DNA from: Bog-756 sp036513075
GTDB lineage: Bacteria; Actinomycetota; Acidimicrobiia; Acidimicrobiales; RAAP-2
Assembly (NCBI GenBank): GCA_036513075.1
Contig: DATBZS010000022.1
Span: forward strand, 1-64,000
Reading direction: 5' to 3'
DNA: 64,000 nt
Made by a program: the position numbers and the translations under genes. A model generated the notes under the pieces. It saw only the letters and a program-made list of their open reading frames with translations. It searched no databases and had not been told where the DNA came from. Of this stretch, positions 26,399 to 35,544 are shown in pieces (the first letter of the stretch is position 1; every line of letters starts with the position of its first letter).

Positions 26399-27910
26399 AT
26401 GGTCCTTGCCGATTCTGCTGCCTCTATCGACGCGCCCCGGTCCAACCGGCGACGCTGGTGGGCGCTGGTCGTGGTGTGCCTGGCCATGTTCATGAACGCC
26501 CTCGACTCGTCGATCGTGAACGTCGCCCTGCCGGCCATCCAGAATGAGCTTCACTTCTCCGCGTCCAGCCTGACCTGGGTGGTCACCGCCTTCCTGATCA
26601 CCTTCGGCAGCTTCCTCCTCATGGCCGGCCGTCTTGGCGACCTCATCGGACGACGGAAGGTCTTCCTGACCGGCATCGTCCTGTTCACCTCGGCATCGGT
26701 CATGTGCGGCGTGGCCCAGACCCAGGCGGTCCTCATCGTGGGCCGGTTCATCCAGGGCATCGGCGGCGCCTTCTCGGCGTCGGTGATCATCGCCATCATC
26801 GTCACCGAGTTCCCGGCCGCAGCCGAGCGCAGCAGGGCCATGAGCGCCTACATCTTCGTGGCGGTGGGCGGCGGGTCCATCGGGCTGCTGGTCGGCGGCG
26901 TGCTGACCCAGGCGCTGAATTGGCACTGGATCTTCTTCATCAACGTGCCCATCGGCGTCTTCACCTTCGTGGCCGGTCGGGCGTTGATCGTGGAGAACGT
27001 GGGGCTCGGCATCCGCACCGGGGTGGACGTGACCGGATCGGTGCTCGTCACCCTGTCTCTCATGCTCGGGATCTACGCCATCTCCACTGCCACCCAGTAC
27101 CGATGGCAGTCCCTGCACACCGTGGGGTTCGGCGGGGCGTCGGTGGCCCTGCTCATTGTCTTCTTCGTCCTCGAGTCCCGACTGGCCAACCCGATCATGC
27201 CGCTGCGGATTCTGCAGATCCGGACCCTGACCCGGTCCAGCATCATCCGGGGGATGCTGGCCACGGGCATGTTCACCACGTTCTTCCTGGGCGCCCTCTA
27301 CCTCGAGGGCGTGCTCGGGTTCACCCCGGTCCAGACCGGTTTGGCCTTCCTGCCGATGTCGATTTCCATGGGGATCCTGTCGGCCGGGGTGACGGCCCGA
27401 CTGGTGACCCGGTTCGGGGACAAGCGGGTACTGATCCCGGGCATGGTGTCCGGCACCCTCGGGCTCCTCTTGTTGACCACTCTCGGGACCGACTCCAGCT
27501 ACGCAGCGGTGATGCTGCCGGCGTTCCTGCTCATCGGCCTGGGTGCCGGCACCGCCTTTGCCCCGCTGCTGTCGATCGCCATGGCCGACGTGCCGGTGGC
27601 CGACGCCGGCCTGGGGTCGGGCATCGTCAACGTGTCCATGCAGATGGCCTCGGCCCTCGGCCTCGCCATCCTCAGCGCCATCGCCACCGGCAGGACACAT
27701 CAGCTCGAAGGGGCCGGCCAGGCGACCGTGGTCGCCCTGACGGACGGCTACCGGCTGGCCTTCCTGATTTCGGCCATCCTGGTCGGGCTCGGAACGGTGG
27801 TAGCTGTTGTGGCGCTCGACAAGTCGCCGGGCGGGCACGGCGGGTCACCCCAAGAGATGCACCTCGCCGAAGAGGAGCTGTCGGCGGCATCGGATCCGTT
27901 CCCGCACTGA
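26399..27910 (+). CDS. MFS drug/proton antiporter, DHA2 (14-TM) family
   Basis: A 503-residue membrane protein with about 14 helices and clear DHA2 signatures: MNALDSSIVNVALPAIQ in TM1, AGRLGDLIGRRKVF in the 2-3 loop and GGSIGLLVGGVLTQ in TM5. The start at ATG 26399 is 103 bases from the divergent secreted hydrolase gene. It is a second exporter of the same family as the one at 3.2-4.9 kb but only moderately similar. Substrate unknown; it could export a toxic metabolite. Confidence 0.9.
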   Translation: MVLADSAASIDAPRSNRRRWWALVVVCLAMFMNALDSSIVNVALPAIQNELHFSASSLTWVVTAFLITFGSFLLMAGRLGDLIGRRKVFLTGIVLFTSASVMCGVAQTQAVLIVGRFIQGIGGAFSASVIIAIIVTEFPAAAERSRAMSAYIFVAVGGGSIGLLVGGVLTQALNWHWIFFINVPIGVFTFVAGRALIVENVGLGIRTGVDVTGSVLVTLSLMLGIYAISTATQYRWQSLHTVGFGGASVALLIVFFVLESRLANPIMPLRILQIRTLTRSSIIRGMLATGMFTTFFLGALYLEGVLGFTPVQTGLAFLPMSISMGILSAGVTARLVTRFGDKRVLIPGMVSGTLGLLLLTTLGTDSSYAAVMLPAFLLIGLGAGTAFAPLLSIAMADVPVADAGLGSGIVNVSMQMASALGLAILSAIATGRTHQLEGAGQATVVALTDGYRLAFLISAILVGLGTVVAVVALDKSPGGHGGSPQEMHLAEEELSAASDPFPH

Positions 27911-27992
27911 CCGGCCGGGCCTGCTCGAGGTTCGGAGGATCGTCAGGGCCGGTCGACCAGCCGACGGGGATGGCCCAGCGAACGATGGGAAT

Positions 27993-29705
27993 TCAGTAGA
28001 GGCCGACGATCTGGCCGTCGTCGTCGATGTCGATGTCGATGTCGAACGCCGCCGGGTGGGACCCGAGTCCCGGCATCGTGCGCATGTCGCCGCAGATGGC
28101 GTAGGCGAAGCCGGCCCCGGCCGCGAGGCGGACCTCGCGGACAGGCAGGCGCCAGCCGGTCGGTGCACCCTTCAGGGCCGGGTTCGAGGAGATGGACAGG
28201 TGGGTCTTGGCGATGCACACCGAGAGCCCACCGAAGCCGTTGGCCTCGAGCTGGTCGAGACGCTTGGCGGCCGCCGGCTGGTAGTCGACCCCGTCAGCGC
28301 CGTACACCCGGGTGGCGATGGCCTCGATCTTCTCGCGAAGTGTCCACCCCGACGGGTACAGGAACGTGAAGGTGCTGGGCTCGTCGGCGGCCTCGGCCAC
28401 CGCCCGGGCCAGCTCGGTGGCGCCGGCCCCGCCGTCGGCGAAGTGGGTGGTGACCGCGCAGCGCACGCCGAGCGACGCCGCGATCTCGCGGATGGCGTCG
28501 TACTCGCTCTCGTGGTCGTCCGGGAAGGCGTTGATCGCCACCACGGGCGTGACCCCGTGCAGCAGGACGTTCTCGACCTGCTTGACCAAGTTGGCCCCGC
28601 CCATCCGCACCTCGTCGGGGTTCTCGGCGAGCAGGTCGGCGGGTAGCGGACGACCGGCCACGATCCGGTGGGCTCCCGAGTGGGCCTTCAATGCCCGGAC
28701 CGTCGTGACCACCACCGCGGCGTCGGGGGTGAGCCCCGAGACCCGGCACTTGATGTTGAAGAAGCGTTCGGCACCCATGTCGGCACCGAAGCCGGCCTCG
28801 GTGATGAGGTAGTCACCGGCGTGGATTCCGATGCGGTCGGCGACGACCGACGAGTTTCCGTGGGCGATGTTCCCGAACGGGCCGGCGTGGACCAGCACCG
28901 GGGTGTGCTCCAGGGTCTGCAGCAGATTGGGCTTGACGGCGTCGCGCATGATGACGGTCATGGCACCGGCCGCCCGCAGATGCTCGGCGGTGACCGGCCG
29001 GCCACCGGTGTCGAAGCCGACGACGATTTCGCCGATGCGGCGTCGCATGTCGCGCAGTGACGTCGACAGGGCCAGGACGGCCATCACCTCGGACGCGGCG
29101 GTGATGTCGAACCCCGTCTGGCGGGGCACGCCGTCCTCGGCGGCACCGAGCCCCACCACGATGTTCCTGAGAGCCCGGTCGTTGACGTCGAGGACCCGTC
29201 GCCACGAGATGTTGTGGAGGTCGAGTGCCAGCTCGTTCCCGTGGTGGAGATGGTTGTCGACGATGGCCGACAGGGTGTTGTGGGCGGCGGTGACGGCATG
29301 CATGTCGCCGGTCAGGTGGAGGTTGAAGGCCTCGAACGGGGCGGCCTGGCTGTAGCCGCCTCCGGCCGCTCCGCCCTTGATGCCGAAGGTGGGACCCATC
29401 GAGGACTGGCGGATGGCCGCGGTGGCTCGTTTGCCGATGTGCTTCATGCCCTGGGCGAGGCCGATGGTCGTGGTCGTCTTGCCTTCGCCGAGCGGGGTGG
29501 GCGTGACCGCAGTGACCACGACGTACTTGGCCAGGGGCCGGCCGGCCAGCGCATCGATGGCGTCGAGTGAGACCTTGGCCACGTATCGACCATACGGGTC
29601 GAGGAGGTCCTCGTCGATGCCCATCGATGCCGCCACCTCGGTGATGGGAACCAACGTGGCCCGGCGGGCGACCTCGAGCGCGGTGAGCGGCGTGACTTCC
29701 GTCAT
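27993..29705 (-). CDS. fhs: formate--tetrahydrofolate ligase
   Basis: A 570-residue enzyme that makes 10-formyl-THF from formate, THF and ATP in one-carbon metabolism. The ATP P-loop is TPLGEGKTTTT (70-80), followed by KRATAAIRQSSMGPTFGIKGGAAGGGYSQ-type substrate residues and FGNIAHGNSSV. Length and all conserved blocks match the family, so it should be active. CGAGGAGACCCC precedes the ATG. It is convergent with the exporter gene. No other folate genes are adjacent. Confidence 0.95.
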   Translation of the reverse strand: MTEVTPLTALEVARRATLVPITEVAASMGIDEDLLDPYGRYVAKVSLDAIDALAGRPLAKYVVVTAVTPTPLGEGKTTTTIGLAQGMKHIGKRATAAIRQSSMGPTFGIKGGAAGGGYSQAAPFEAFNLHLTGDMHAVTAAHNTLSAIVDNHLHHGNELALDLHNISWRRVLDVNDRALRNIVVGLGAAEDGVPRQTGFDITAASEVMAVLALSTSLRDMRRRIGEIVVGFDTGGRPVTAEHLRAAGAMTVIMRDAVKPNLLQTLEHTPVLVHAGPFGNIAHGNSSVVADRIGIHAGDYLITEAGFGADMGAERFFNIKCRVSGLTPDAAVVVTTVRALKAHSGAHRIVAGRPLPADLLAENPDEVRMGGANLVKQVENVLLHGVTPVVAINAFPDDHESEYDAIREIAASLGVRCAVTTHFADGGAGATELARAVAEAADEPSTFTFLYPSGWTLREKIEAIATRVYGADGVDYQPAAAKRLDQLEANGFGGLSVCIAKTHLSISSNPALKGAPTGWRLPVREVRLAAGAGFAYAICGDMRTMPGLGSHPAAFDIDIDIDDDGQIVGLY

Positions 29706-29789
29706 GGGGTCTCCTCGGGTCGGACCGGGCGGGGGCGGCCGAGCCGGACTGTAACGCGACGGCGCCGGAGCGACACGTGCGGGTGGGTC

Positions 29790-30962
29790 TCAGCCCGGGA
29801 GTACCGGCTCCTGCATGGCGCCCCACACCTCGTGGTTGTCGGCCCGCACGACCCAGCGACGCGGGCGGATGTCGAGGAGCGGTTCCAACCCGGCCTCGTC
29901 GAACAGCCCCCGGATGACGGTCTGTTCGTCCGGTGCCGCCGCCGCGAAGGCGTCCTGGATCCGCTTGATGAGGAAGATCCGGTAAGGGACCACGCCGACC
30001 GTCATCGGCCGGCCCCGCCACAGGAAGGTCGTGGTGCCGCTGATCCGTCGTTTGGGTTTGCCGAGCACGACCTCGCCGTCGCTCACCTCGGGATGGTCGG
30101 CCAGCCAGGCGTCGACCGAAACCACCTGGGCCACCGCTTCGTCCAGGTACTCCTGTCCGATGTAGGCCAACAGCACACGCAGGGAGCCCGGCACGCCGTC
30201 GTCGGCGAACAGCTCCGGACCGACATCGCCGAATTCGCTGGCGTCCTGGACGGGCGCGTTCATCCGCTCGACCCACCTCCACACCCGCTGGGCCCGTTGC
30301 TTCATCAGCACCGACGGGTAGGGGTCGCGGGCCAGGTGGGCATACAGGGGACCCATGAATCCGTAGTCGGCGATGGTCGGGCGTCCACCGAGGAGGTACG
30401 GCGAGCCGGCCAGGTGGGCGTCGAACAGTGCCAGGAACTCTTCGTAGGAGCGCTCGATCTCGGGGATCAGCTCCTCGGCCACGCCGAACGAACCGGTGGC
30501 GCTGCGCATCCGCTCGGAGGCGAAGGCGAATACCGCGTCACGTGTTGGGTCGTCGGCGCCGACGGCCAGCACGGCACTGAAGTCCTTGGCGAGGAACGGC
30601 ACGTTCACGTCATCGAAGTCCCATCGGTAGTGCATGGCCGGCCGCAGCAGCCCCTCACCACCGAACAGCTCGAGAAGGTGGGCGACGGTCCGGTGGACGG
30701 CCGTGGCCGGATAGGCGGAGCGGTCCGGGGGCACGTAGGCGTCGAGGTAGTCGATGATGTCGACGGTGTCCTGCACGATGGTCCCGTCCGGGGCCTGGAG
30801 CACGGGGATGATCCACCGCCCGATGACCGCCTCGATCTCGGCGCTGTAGCGGGGGTCGCCCGGGGCCCGCTCGATGTAGTCGATCCCGTGGTTCCGGAGA
30901 AAGGCGCGGGCCTTGCCGGAGTACAGCGAGGCCGGCATGGCGTAGAGGACAACAGGTTCCAT
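29790..30962 (-). CDS. glutathione S-transferase-like protein with C-terminal extension
   Basis: A 390-residue protein. Residues 1-80 are a thioredoxin-like GST N-domain (VLYAMPASLYSGKARAFL, then the cis-Pro region WIIPVLQAPDG and DTVDIIDYL). Residues about 90-220 are the all-helical GST C-domain (RPTIADYGFMGPLYAHL). About 170 further residues have no recognisable fold. Actinobacteria generally lack glutathione, so the thiol partner may differ. The gene follows a strong AGGAGACCTCCTG leader, and an AT-rich palindrome lies upstream. Confidence 0.8.
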   Translation of the reverse strand: MEPVVLYAMPASLYSGKARAFLRNHGIDYIERAPGDPRYSAEIEAVIGRWIIPVLQAPDGTIVQDTVDIIDYLDAYVPPDRSAYPATAVHRTVAHLLELFGGEGLLRPAMHYRWDFDDVNVPFLAKDFSAVLAVGADDPTRDAVFAFASERMRSATGSFGVAEELIPEIERSYEEFLALFDAHLAGSPYLLGGRPTIADYGFMGPLYAHLARDPYPSVLMKQRAQRVWRWVERMNAPVQDASEFGDVGPELFADDGVPGSLRVLLAYIGQEYLDEAVAQVVSVDAWLADHPEVSDGEVVLGKPKRRISGTTTFLWRGRPMTVGVVPYRIFLIKRIQDAFAAAAPDEQTVIRGLFDEAGLEPLLDIRPRRWVVRADNHEVWGAMQEPVLPG

Positions 30963-31017
30963 CAGGAGGTCTCCTGTTCGATGGGGAGCGGGACCCGCTC
31001 AGGATGCGAGTGCGTCT

Positions 31018-31038
31018 TCTGTCATATACATTGACAGA
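31018..31038. promoter_or_regulatory. candidate operator: 21-bp palindrome between divergent GST and phosphotriesterase-family genes
   Basis: TCTGTCA-tatacat-TGACAGA has perfect 7-bp arms in an AT-rich patch that stands out from its GC-rich surroundings. On the minus strand ATGACG and TATATG sit 16 bases apart over this site, a plausible promoter for the GST gene. The shape fits a TetR-type operator; no regulator gene is adjacent. Confidence 0.5.
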
Positions 31039-31231
31039 TGTTATCGTCATCGAAGGTGGTGGCGACGGGGGGGACAGGACATGAATGTCCAGTTGACCGT
31101 CGCGACACCTCCCACGGTCTCCCGGCCAACCCCGGGTGACCCACCCCGCCGGACGTGGGCGATGGACACTACGATCGCCGGAGCCACCGGCCTGCCCGCC
31201 GGACGTACGGCACTGTCGAAGGGGGACCGTC

Positions 31232-32212
31232 ATGCCGACCGTCGAGACCGTCCGCGGACCGGTCGAGGCCGCCACCCTCGGTCGGACGTACATGCACGAG
31301 CACATCTTCGTGCTGACCACCGACGTCCAGCAGAACTACCCCGACGACTGGGGCGACGAGGACGCCCGGGTGGCCGACGCGGTGGACAAGTTGGGCGCGC
31401 TGGCCGCCAGCGGGGTGCGCACCATCGTCGACCCGACGGTGGTCGGACTGGGTCGCTACATCCCCCGGATCCAACGGGTGGCCGACCAGGTGCCCGACCT
31501 CAACATCGTGGTGGCGACCGGCTGCTACACCTACCACGACGTCCCGTTCTTCTTCCATCACCGGACCCCGGCCATCGGAGCGCTTCTCGGCCGCGACGAG
31601 ACCGAGCCGATGGTGCCGCTGTTCGTCGGCGACATCACCGACGGGATCGCCGGGACGGGCGTGCGGGCCGGGATGCTCAAATGCGCCATCGACGAGGACG
31701 GCCTGACCGCCGGGGTCGAGCGGGTGATGCGGGCCGTTGCCCGGACCCACCTGGCCACCGGGTGCCCGATCACCGTACATACCCATCCCGACACAAAGCG
31801 GGGCCTCGACGTCCAACGGGTGATGGGCGAGGAGGGCGTGGACCCCGGTGCCGTGGTGCTCGGTCACAGCGGTGACTCCACCGACATCGACTACCTGACG
31901 ACATTGGCCGAGGCGGGGTACTGGTTGGGGATGGACCGGTTCGGGATCAACCTGGCCACCACATTCGAGGCCCGTGCCGACACCGTGGTCGAACTGTGCC
32001 GGCGGGGCCTGGCCGACCACATGGTCCTGGCCCACGACGCTGCCTGTTACCTCGACTGGGTAGATCCCGAGGCCCTGCAGTTCATGCCCCAGTGGCACTA
32101 CCTACACATCGGACAGGACGTGCTCCCGTACCTGCGTGACCACGGCGTCACCGAAGACCAGATCACCACCATGCTGGTCGACAATCCCCGGAGGATCCTG
32201 GCCGGCCCGTAG
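31232..32212 (+). CDS. phosphotriesterase-family metal hydrolase (lactonase-like)
   Basis: A 326-residue binuclear-metal TIM-barrel hydrolase. The ligands are all visible: H22 and H24 in MHEHIF, carbamylated-type K150 in GMLKCAI, H183/H185 in TVHTHPD, H212 in LGHSGD and D269 in LAHDA. The family hydrolyses lactones, phosphotriesters or amides; bacterial members are often lactonases. The start ATG 31232 follows GGGGGA. It is divergent from the GST gene with a palindrome between, so the two may be co-controlled in breakdown of a xenobiotic or lactone. Confidence 0.88.
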   Translation: MPTVETVRGPVEAATLGRTYMHEHIFVLTTDVQQNYPDDWGDEDARVADAVDKLGALAASGVRTIVDPTVVGLGRYIPRIQRVADQVPDLNIVVATGCYTYHDVPFFFHHRTPAIGALLGRDETEPMVPLFVGDITDGIAGTGVRAGMLKCAIDEDGLTAGVERVMRAVARTHLATGCPITVHTHPDTKRGLDVQRVMGEEGVDPGAVVLGHSGDSTDIDYLTTLAEAGYWLGMDRFGINLATTFEARADTVVELCRRGLADHMVLAHDAACYLDWVDPEALQFMPQWHYLHIGQDVLPYLRDHGVTEDQITTMLVDNPRRILAGP

Positions 32213-32235
32213 GCAACCCGCGTCGAACCGCCGAC

Positions 32236-33543
32236 TCAGGGCGTGAGCACGGCCACGTCACCGGGCTGTCCGCACGTGGTGGGTGCCGGGGTGCCGGCCA
32301 GGCGGGCGTTCATCCACGACACGATGGTTGGAGCGGCCGCGAAGACCACGGTGCCGTGGGTGGCGCCGGTCACATGGAGGTACTTGACGGTGTCGCCGAT
32401 CGGGCAGGCCTTGGTGGTGACGTAGGCGTCGGTCAGCGGAGGTGGGACGGTGCCGTCGGCGGTCCCCTGGACGACCAGCATCGGGACGGTGGTGCGCACG
32501 TTGCCGGGGTCGTTCAGGCGGGCGTGGGCCAACACCGACGGGTCGGAGTCGGCCCCGGCGGCGAAGACTCCCGCCGGTGTCAGGTGGTGGGCGGCGATGG
32601 CCGTCGCCACCTGGTTCGAACAACCCCGGGTGACCTCGAACGAGGCGAACGCCGCACCGGCCGGGGTGAACACCGAAGATTCGGGTAGGTCGGTATACGT
32701 CTGCGACCAGGCGTAGGTGGTCGGGATGCTGTAGGGCAGGAACTGCGCCCCGGCCGACGTGGACACGATCGAGATGAGCGTGCTGAGCCCGGTGGCCGGT
32801 GCTGCGGCCACCACGCCGACGACGTGGAGGTCGGGCGCGTAGGTGGGCGCCATCTCGGCGGCAAAGAGGGCGGCGTGACCGCCCTGGGAGTGTCCGTAGA
32901 TCACGACGGTGTCGGCCGTCCGGAGGCCGGCGAGGTGACCGGTGGCCCGGGTGGCGTCGAGGACCGCCCGTCCCTCGCTCGAGCCGAGCAGGTAGGGGTG
33001 GACTCCATCGGACACGCCGAGGCCTTGGTAGTCGGCGGCCGACACGACGTAGCCGGCCGACAGGTAGCGATCGAGCGAGGGCAGGAGGTAGGGCCCGATC
33101 CCGCCGCTCGGATCGGTGAACAATGACGGCGCGCACGGGGCGGCGAATCCGGTGGTGCCGTGGGCCCAGGCGATGACCGGGTAGCCGCCGGTCGGCGGGG
33201 CGAACGGCGGCGCAATCACGTACCCCGACTCGGCCACGTCGGCCCCGTAGATGGTTGTCGAGTGGTAGAGGATTCGCCACACCCTGGCGCCTTTGGGTAC
33301 ACCGGGCACGCCGCTCACCGTGACGGCACGGATCAGGGTCCCCGGCGGGGCCGAAGGAAGAGGCGAAGGCGGCGTGTAGAAGGCGGGGATGGCTGACGAC
33401 ACGCCCGCACCGGTCGTCGAGGAAGTCGACGCCGCTGACGAACTGCAGGCCGCCAGTCCGGTGGCCAGAACCACCGTCACCAACGTTCCCCACACGCCGT
33501 GACTGCGGCGCGACATCCTGTTTCCGGTGTCCGTAGTTCTCAT
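32236..33543 (-). CDS. secreted lipase (LIP-type alpha/beta hydrolase), lipoprotein
   Basis: A 435-residue lipoprotein. The signal ends in GLAAC (about residue 32), followed by a Ser/Thr-rich linker. The catalytic part shows AWAHGTTGFAAPC, the Ser nucleophile in IYGHSQGGHAALF, Asp in VQGTADGTVPP and His in TGATHGTVVF, as in secretory lipases that release fatty acids from esters. A strong GGGGGGAGG lies 6 bases before the start. It would act at the cell surface. Confidence 0.88.
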   Translation of the reverse strand: MRTTDTGNRMSRRSHGVWGTLVTVVLATGLAACSSSAASTSSTTGAGVSSAIPAFYTPPSPLPSAPPGTLIRAVTVSGVPGVPKGARVWRILYHSTTIYGADVAESGYVIAPPFAPPTGGYPVIAWAHGTTGFAAPCAPSLFTDPSGGIGPYLLPSLDRYLSAGYVVSAADYQGLGVSDGVHPYLLGSSEGRAVLDATRATGHLAGLRTADTVVIYGHSQGGHAALFAAEMAPTYAPDLHVVGVVAAAPATGLSTLISIVSTSAGAQFLPYSIPTTYAWSQTYTDLPESSVFTPAGAAFASFEVTRGCSNQVATAIAAHHLTPAGVFAAGADSDPSVLAHARLNDPGNVRTTVPMLVVQGTADGTVPPPLTDAYVTTKACPIGDTVKYLHVTGATHGTVVFAAAPTIVSWMNARLAGTPAPTTCGQPGDVAVLTP

Positions 33544-33665
33544 CGGTCCTCCCCCCTTTGGTGCGCCCCGGCGTCGACGCTACCGCTACCGCCTGGACCG
33601 AGATGACCAAGGATGTTGCTGCCGCGATCCCGGTGGCGTTGTGGGGCTGGCCCGCCGGCGTGGGC

Positions 33666-34535
33666 TCAGGCGACCCGAGCGAGTAGCGCACCTTGGCGGG
33701 CGCACAACTCAGGAATGATGGCGACCGGCAGGTCATGGCCCATTCCGTCGACGACCCACAGTTCGGCCCCGGGCACGGCGGCGGCCGTCGCCTCGCCGCC
33801 GGGCAGGGTCACCAGGGGATCGGCCGCACCGTGGACGACCAGGGACGGAACCGACACCCCGGCGAGGGCGGCGGCCCGATCAGGTGAGGCGAGGATGGCC
33901 GCCAGTTGACGGGCCGTGCCTGCCGGATGGTGACCGCGATCGAAGTGGACCTCTGCCCGTGCCCGCATCCCCACTTCGTCGAACGGGAAGCCGGGCGAGG
34001 CGATGACCCGCGAGCCGGCGAGCGACTGCTCGATGGCAGCCGTGCGTTCGGTGACCGGCTCAACGAGCAGCGCGGCCATGGCTTCGGGGGTCGGCGGGCC
34101 GGTGTTCGCACCGGTCGTCGACATGATCGAGGTCAGGGACCGCGTCCGGGTGGGGAAATCGATGGCGAACTGCTGCGCGATCATGCCGCCCATCGACACG
34201 CCGAGTACATGGGCGCTCTCGATCCCGAGGGCATCGAGGAGACCGGCGGCGTCGGCTGCCATGTCCGACAACAGATAGGGGACCGGCGAATTGGAGTCGG
34301 CGAGCAGGGCGCCGAGATCGGGTTGGCCGGCCCCGTCCTGCCATGTCGAGCCACCCTGGTCCCGATTATCGAAGGTGATGACGAAGAATCCGGCACCGAC
34401 CAGGCCGTCGATCAACTCCTGTGGCCAGTCGGTCATCTGGGCGCCGAGGCCGTGGATGGTCAGGAGCGGCGGTGACGCCGGATCGCCATAGGTTTCGTAG
34501 GCGATCTCGATGCCGTTGGCGGCGATGGTGGTCAA
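33666..34535 (-). CDS. alpha/beta hydrolase
   Basis: A 289-residue hydrolase starting at TTG 34535 behind GAGGAG (protein begins LTTIAANGIEIAYETYG). The oxyanion residues are in TIHGLGAQMTDW, the Ser nucleophile in LGVSMGGMIAQQ, Asp in VHGAADPLV and His in GMGHDLP. It resembles soluble esterases and 3-oxoadipate enol-lactonase-like enzymes; the substrate is unknown. The TTG start is inferred from the ribosome site and homology-like N-terminus. Confidence 0.85.
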   Translation of the reverse strand: MTTIAANGIEIAYETYGDPASPPLLTIHGLGAQMTDWPQELIDGLVGAGFFVITFDNRDQGGSTWQDGAGQPDLGALLADSNSPVPYLLSDMAADAAGLLDALGIESAHVLGVSMGGMIAQQFAIDFPTRTRSLTSIMSTTGANTGPPTPEAMAALLVEPVTERTAAIEQSLAGSRVIASPGFPFDEVGMRARAEVHFDRGHHPAGTARQLAAILASPDRAAALAGVSVPSLVVHGAADPLVTLPGGEATAAAVPGAELWVVDGMGHDLPVAIIPELCARQGALLARVA

Positions 34536-34637
34536 CGTGAGCTCCTCGTCCGGGTTCGGGTGCAACGGGCAGGCTACTGCGACAATGGGGCCGATGACGG
34601 GCGCTGCGCCCGTCCGATCGGACGATGGGATGGGGAC

Positions 34638-35513
34638 ATGACGACGGAATCCACGCCAGGCGTCGCATTCGTGACCGGGGCCAGCCGGGGGATCGGGAAG
34701 GCCATCGCCGTCCACCTCGCCCGGGCCGGGTTCGACGTGGCCATCGGGGCCCGCACCGTCCACGAGGGAGAGGCCCGTGAGCACTCATCCACGGTGACCG
34801 CCTCCAACACCACGCCGCTACCGGGGTCGCTCGACACCACGGCAGCGCTGGTCGAGGCCGAGGGACGCCGGGCCCTCCCGATCTACGTCGACTTGCTCGA
34901 TCGCACATCTCTGGGTACGGCCACGGCCACCGTCCTCGAGCGCTGGGACCGCATCGACGTGCTGGTCAACAACGGGCGCTACGTCGGCCCCGGCCACATG
35001 GACCAGATCCTTGACACCCCGGTCGAACTGCTCGACAGACACCTCGAGGCCAACGTCATGGCTCCGGTGGTGCTGGCCAAGCTGGTCCTCCCCGGCATGG
35101 TCGAGCGAGGGTACGGCGTGGTGCTCAACCTTGCGTCGAGCTCGGGCACCATGGACCCTTCGAAGCCGGCCGGCAGCGGCGGTTGGGGGCTCGGCTACGG
35201 CATGTCCAAGGGTGCCCTCCACCGAATGGCCGGAATGGTCGCTGTCGAGCTCGGCGACCGGGGCATCCTGTCCTTCAACCTGAGCCCCGGCTTCGTTGCC
35301 ACCGAGCGAATCGCGCTCGACATGGCCGGATTCGGCTTCGACGCATCGCTGGGGGCACCGCCCGACGTGGTGGGAGCGGTGGCCGCCTGGTTGGTCACGA
35401 GTCCCGACGCCCGGGCACGCAACGGTCAGTGGATCGAGGCCCAGGAGATCTGCCGGGACCTCGGACTGCTGCCGGGCTGGCCGCCAGCGGCAGGCTCGTC
35501 GACCGGTCGGTGA
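34638..35513 (+). CDS. SDR-family oxidoreductase
   Basis: A 291-residue SDR. The cofactor motif is TGASRGIG and the active site is YGMSKG (YxxxK). The usual NNAG is NNGR. It has an insertion (about residues 45-70, REHSSTVTASNTTPL) relative to minimal SDRs. The start ATG 34638 follows GATGGGG. It lies 31 bases ahead of the cyclase gene on the same strand, so it probably heads a three-gene operon. Substrate not predictable. Confidence 0.85.
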   Translation: MTTESTPGVAFVTGASRGIGKAIAVHLARAGFDVAIGARTVHEGEAREHSSTVTASNTTPLPGSLDTTAALVEAEGRRALPIYVDLLDRTSLGTATATVLERWDRIDVLVNNGRYVGPGHMDQILDTPVELLDRHLEANVMAPVVLAKLVLPGMVERGYGVVLNLASSSGTMDPSKPAGSGGWGLGYGMSKGALHRMAGMVAVELGDRGILSFNLSPGFVATERIALDMAGFGFDASLGAPPDVVGAVAAWLVTSPDARARNGQWIEAQEICRDLGLLPGWPPAAGSSTGR

Positions 35514-35544
35514 CACCCGCTGCCCCTCCTGACAGGATGACCCC

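Noticed and set aside
26306..27838. 510-codon minus-strand frame opposite the DHA2 exporter
   Set aside because: It is antisense to a gene with clear MFS motifs, and its product is rich in Gly, Asp, His and Arg with no fold; a typical high-GC shadow frame.
32258..33736. 492-codon minus-strand frame over the secreted lipase
   Set aside because: Same strand, different frame from the lipase; Arg/Pro-rich with no motifs, whereas the lipase has a lipobox and the GHSQGG catalytic motif.
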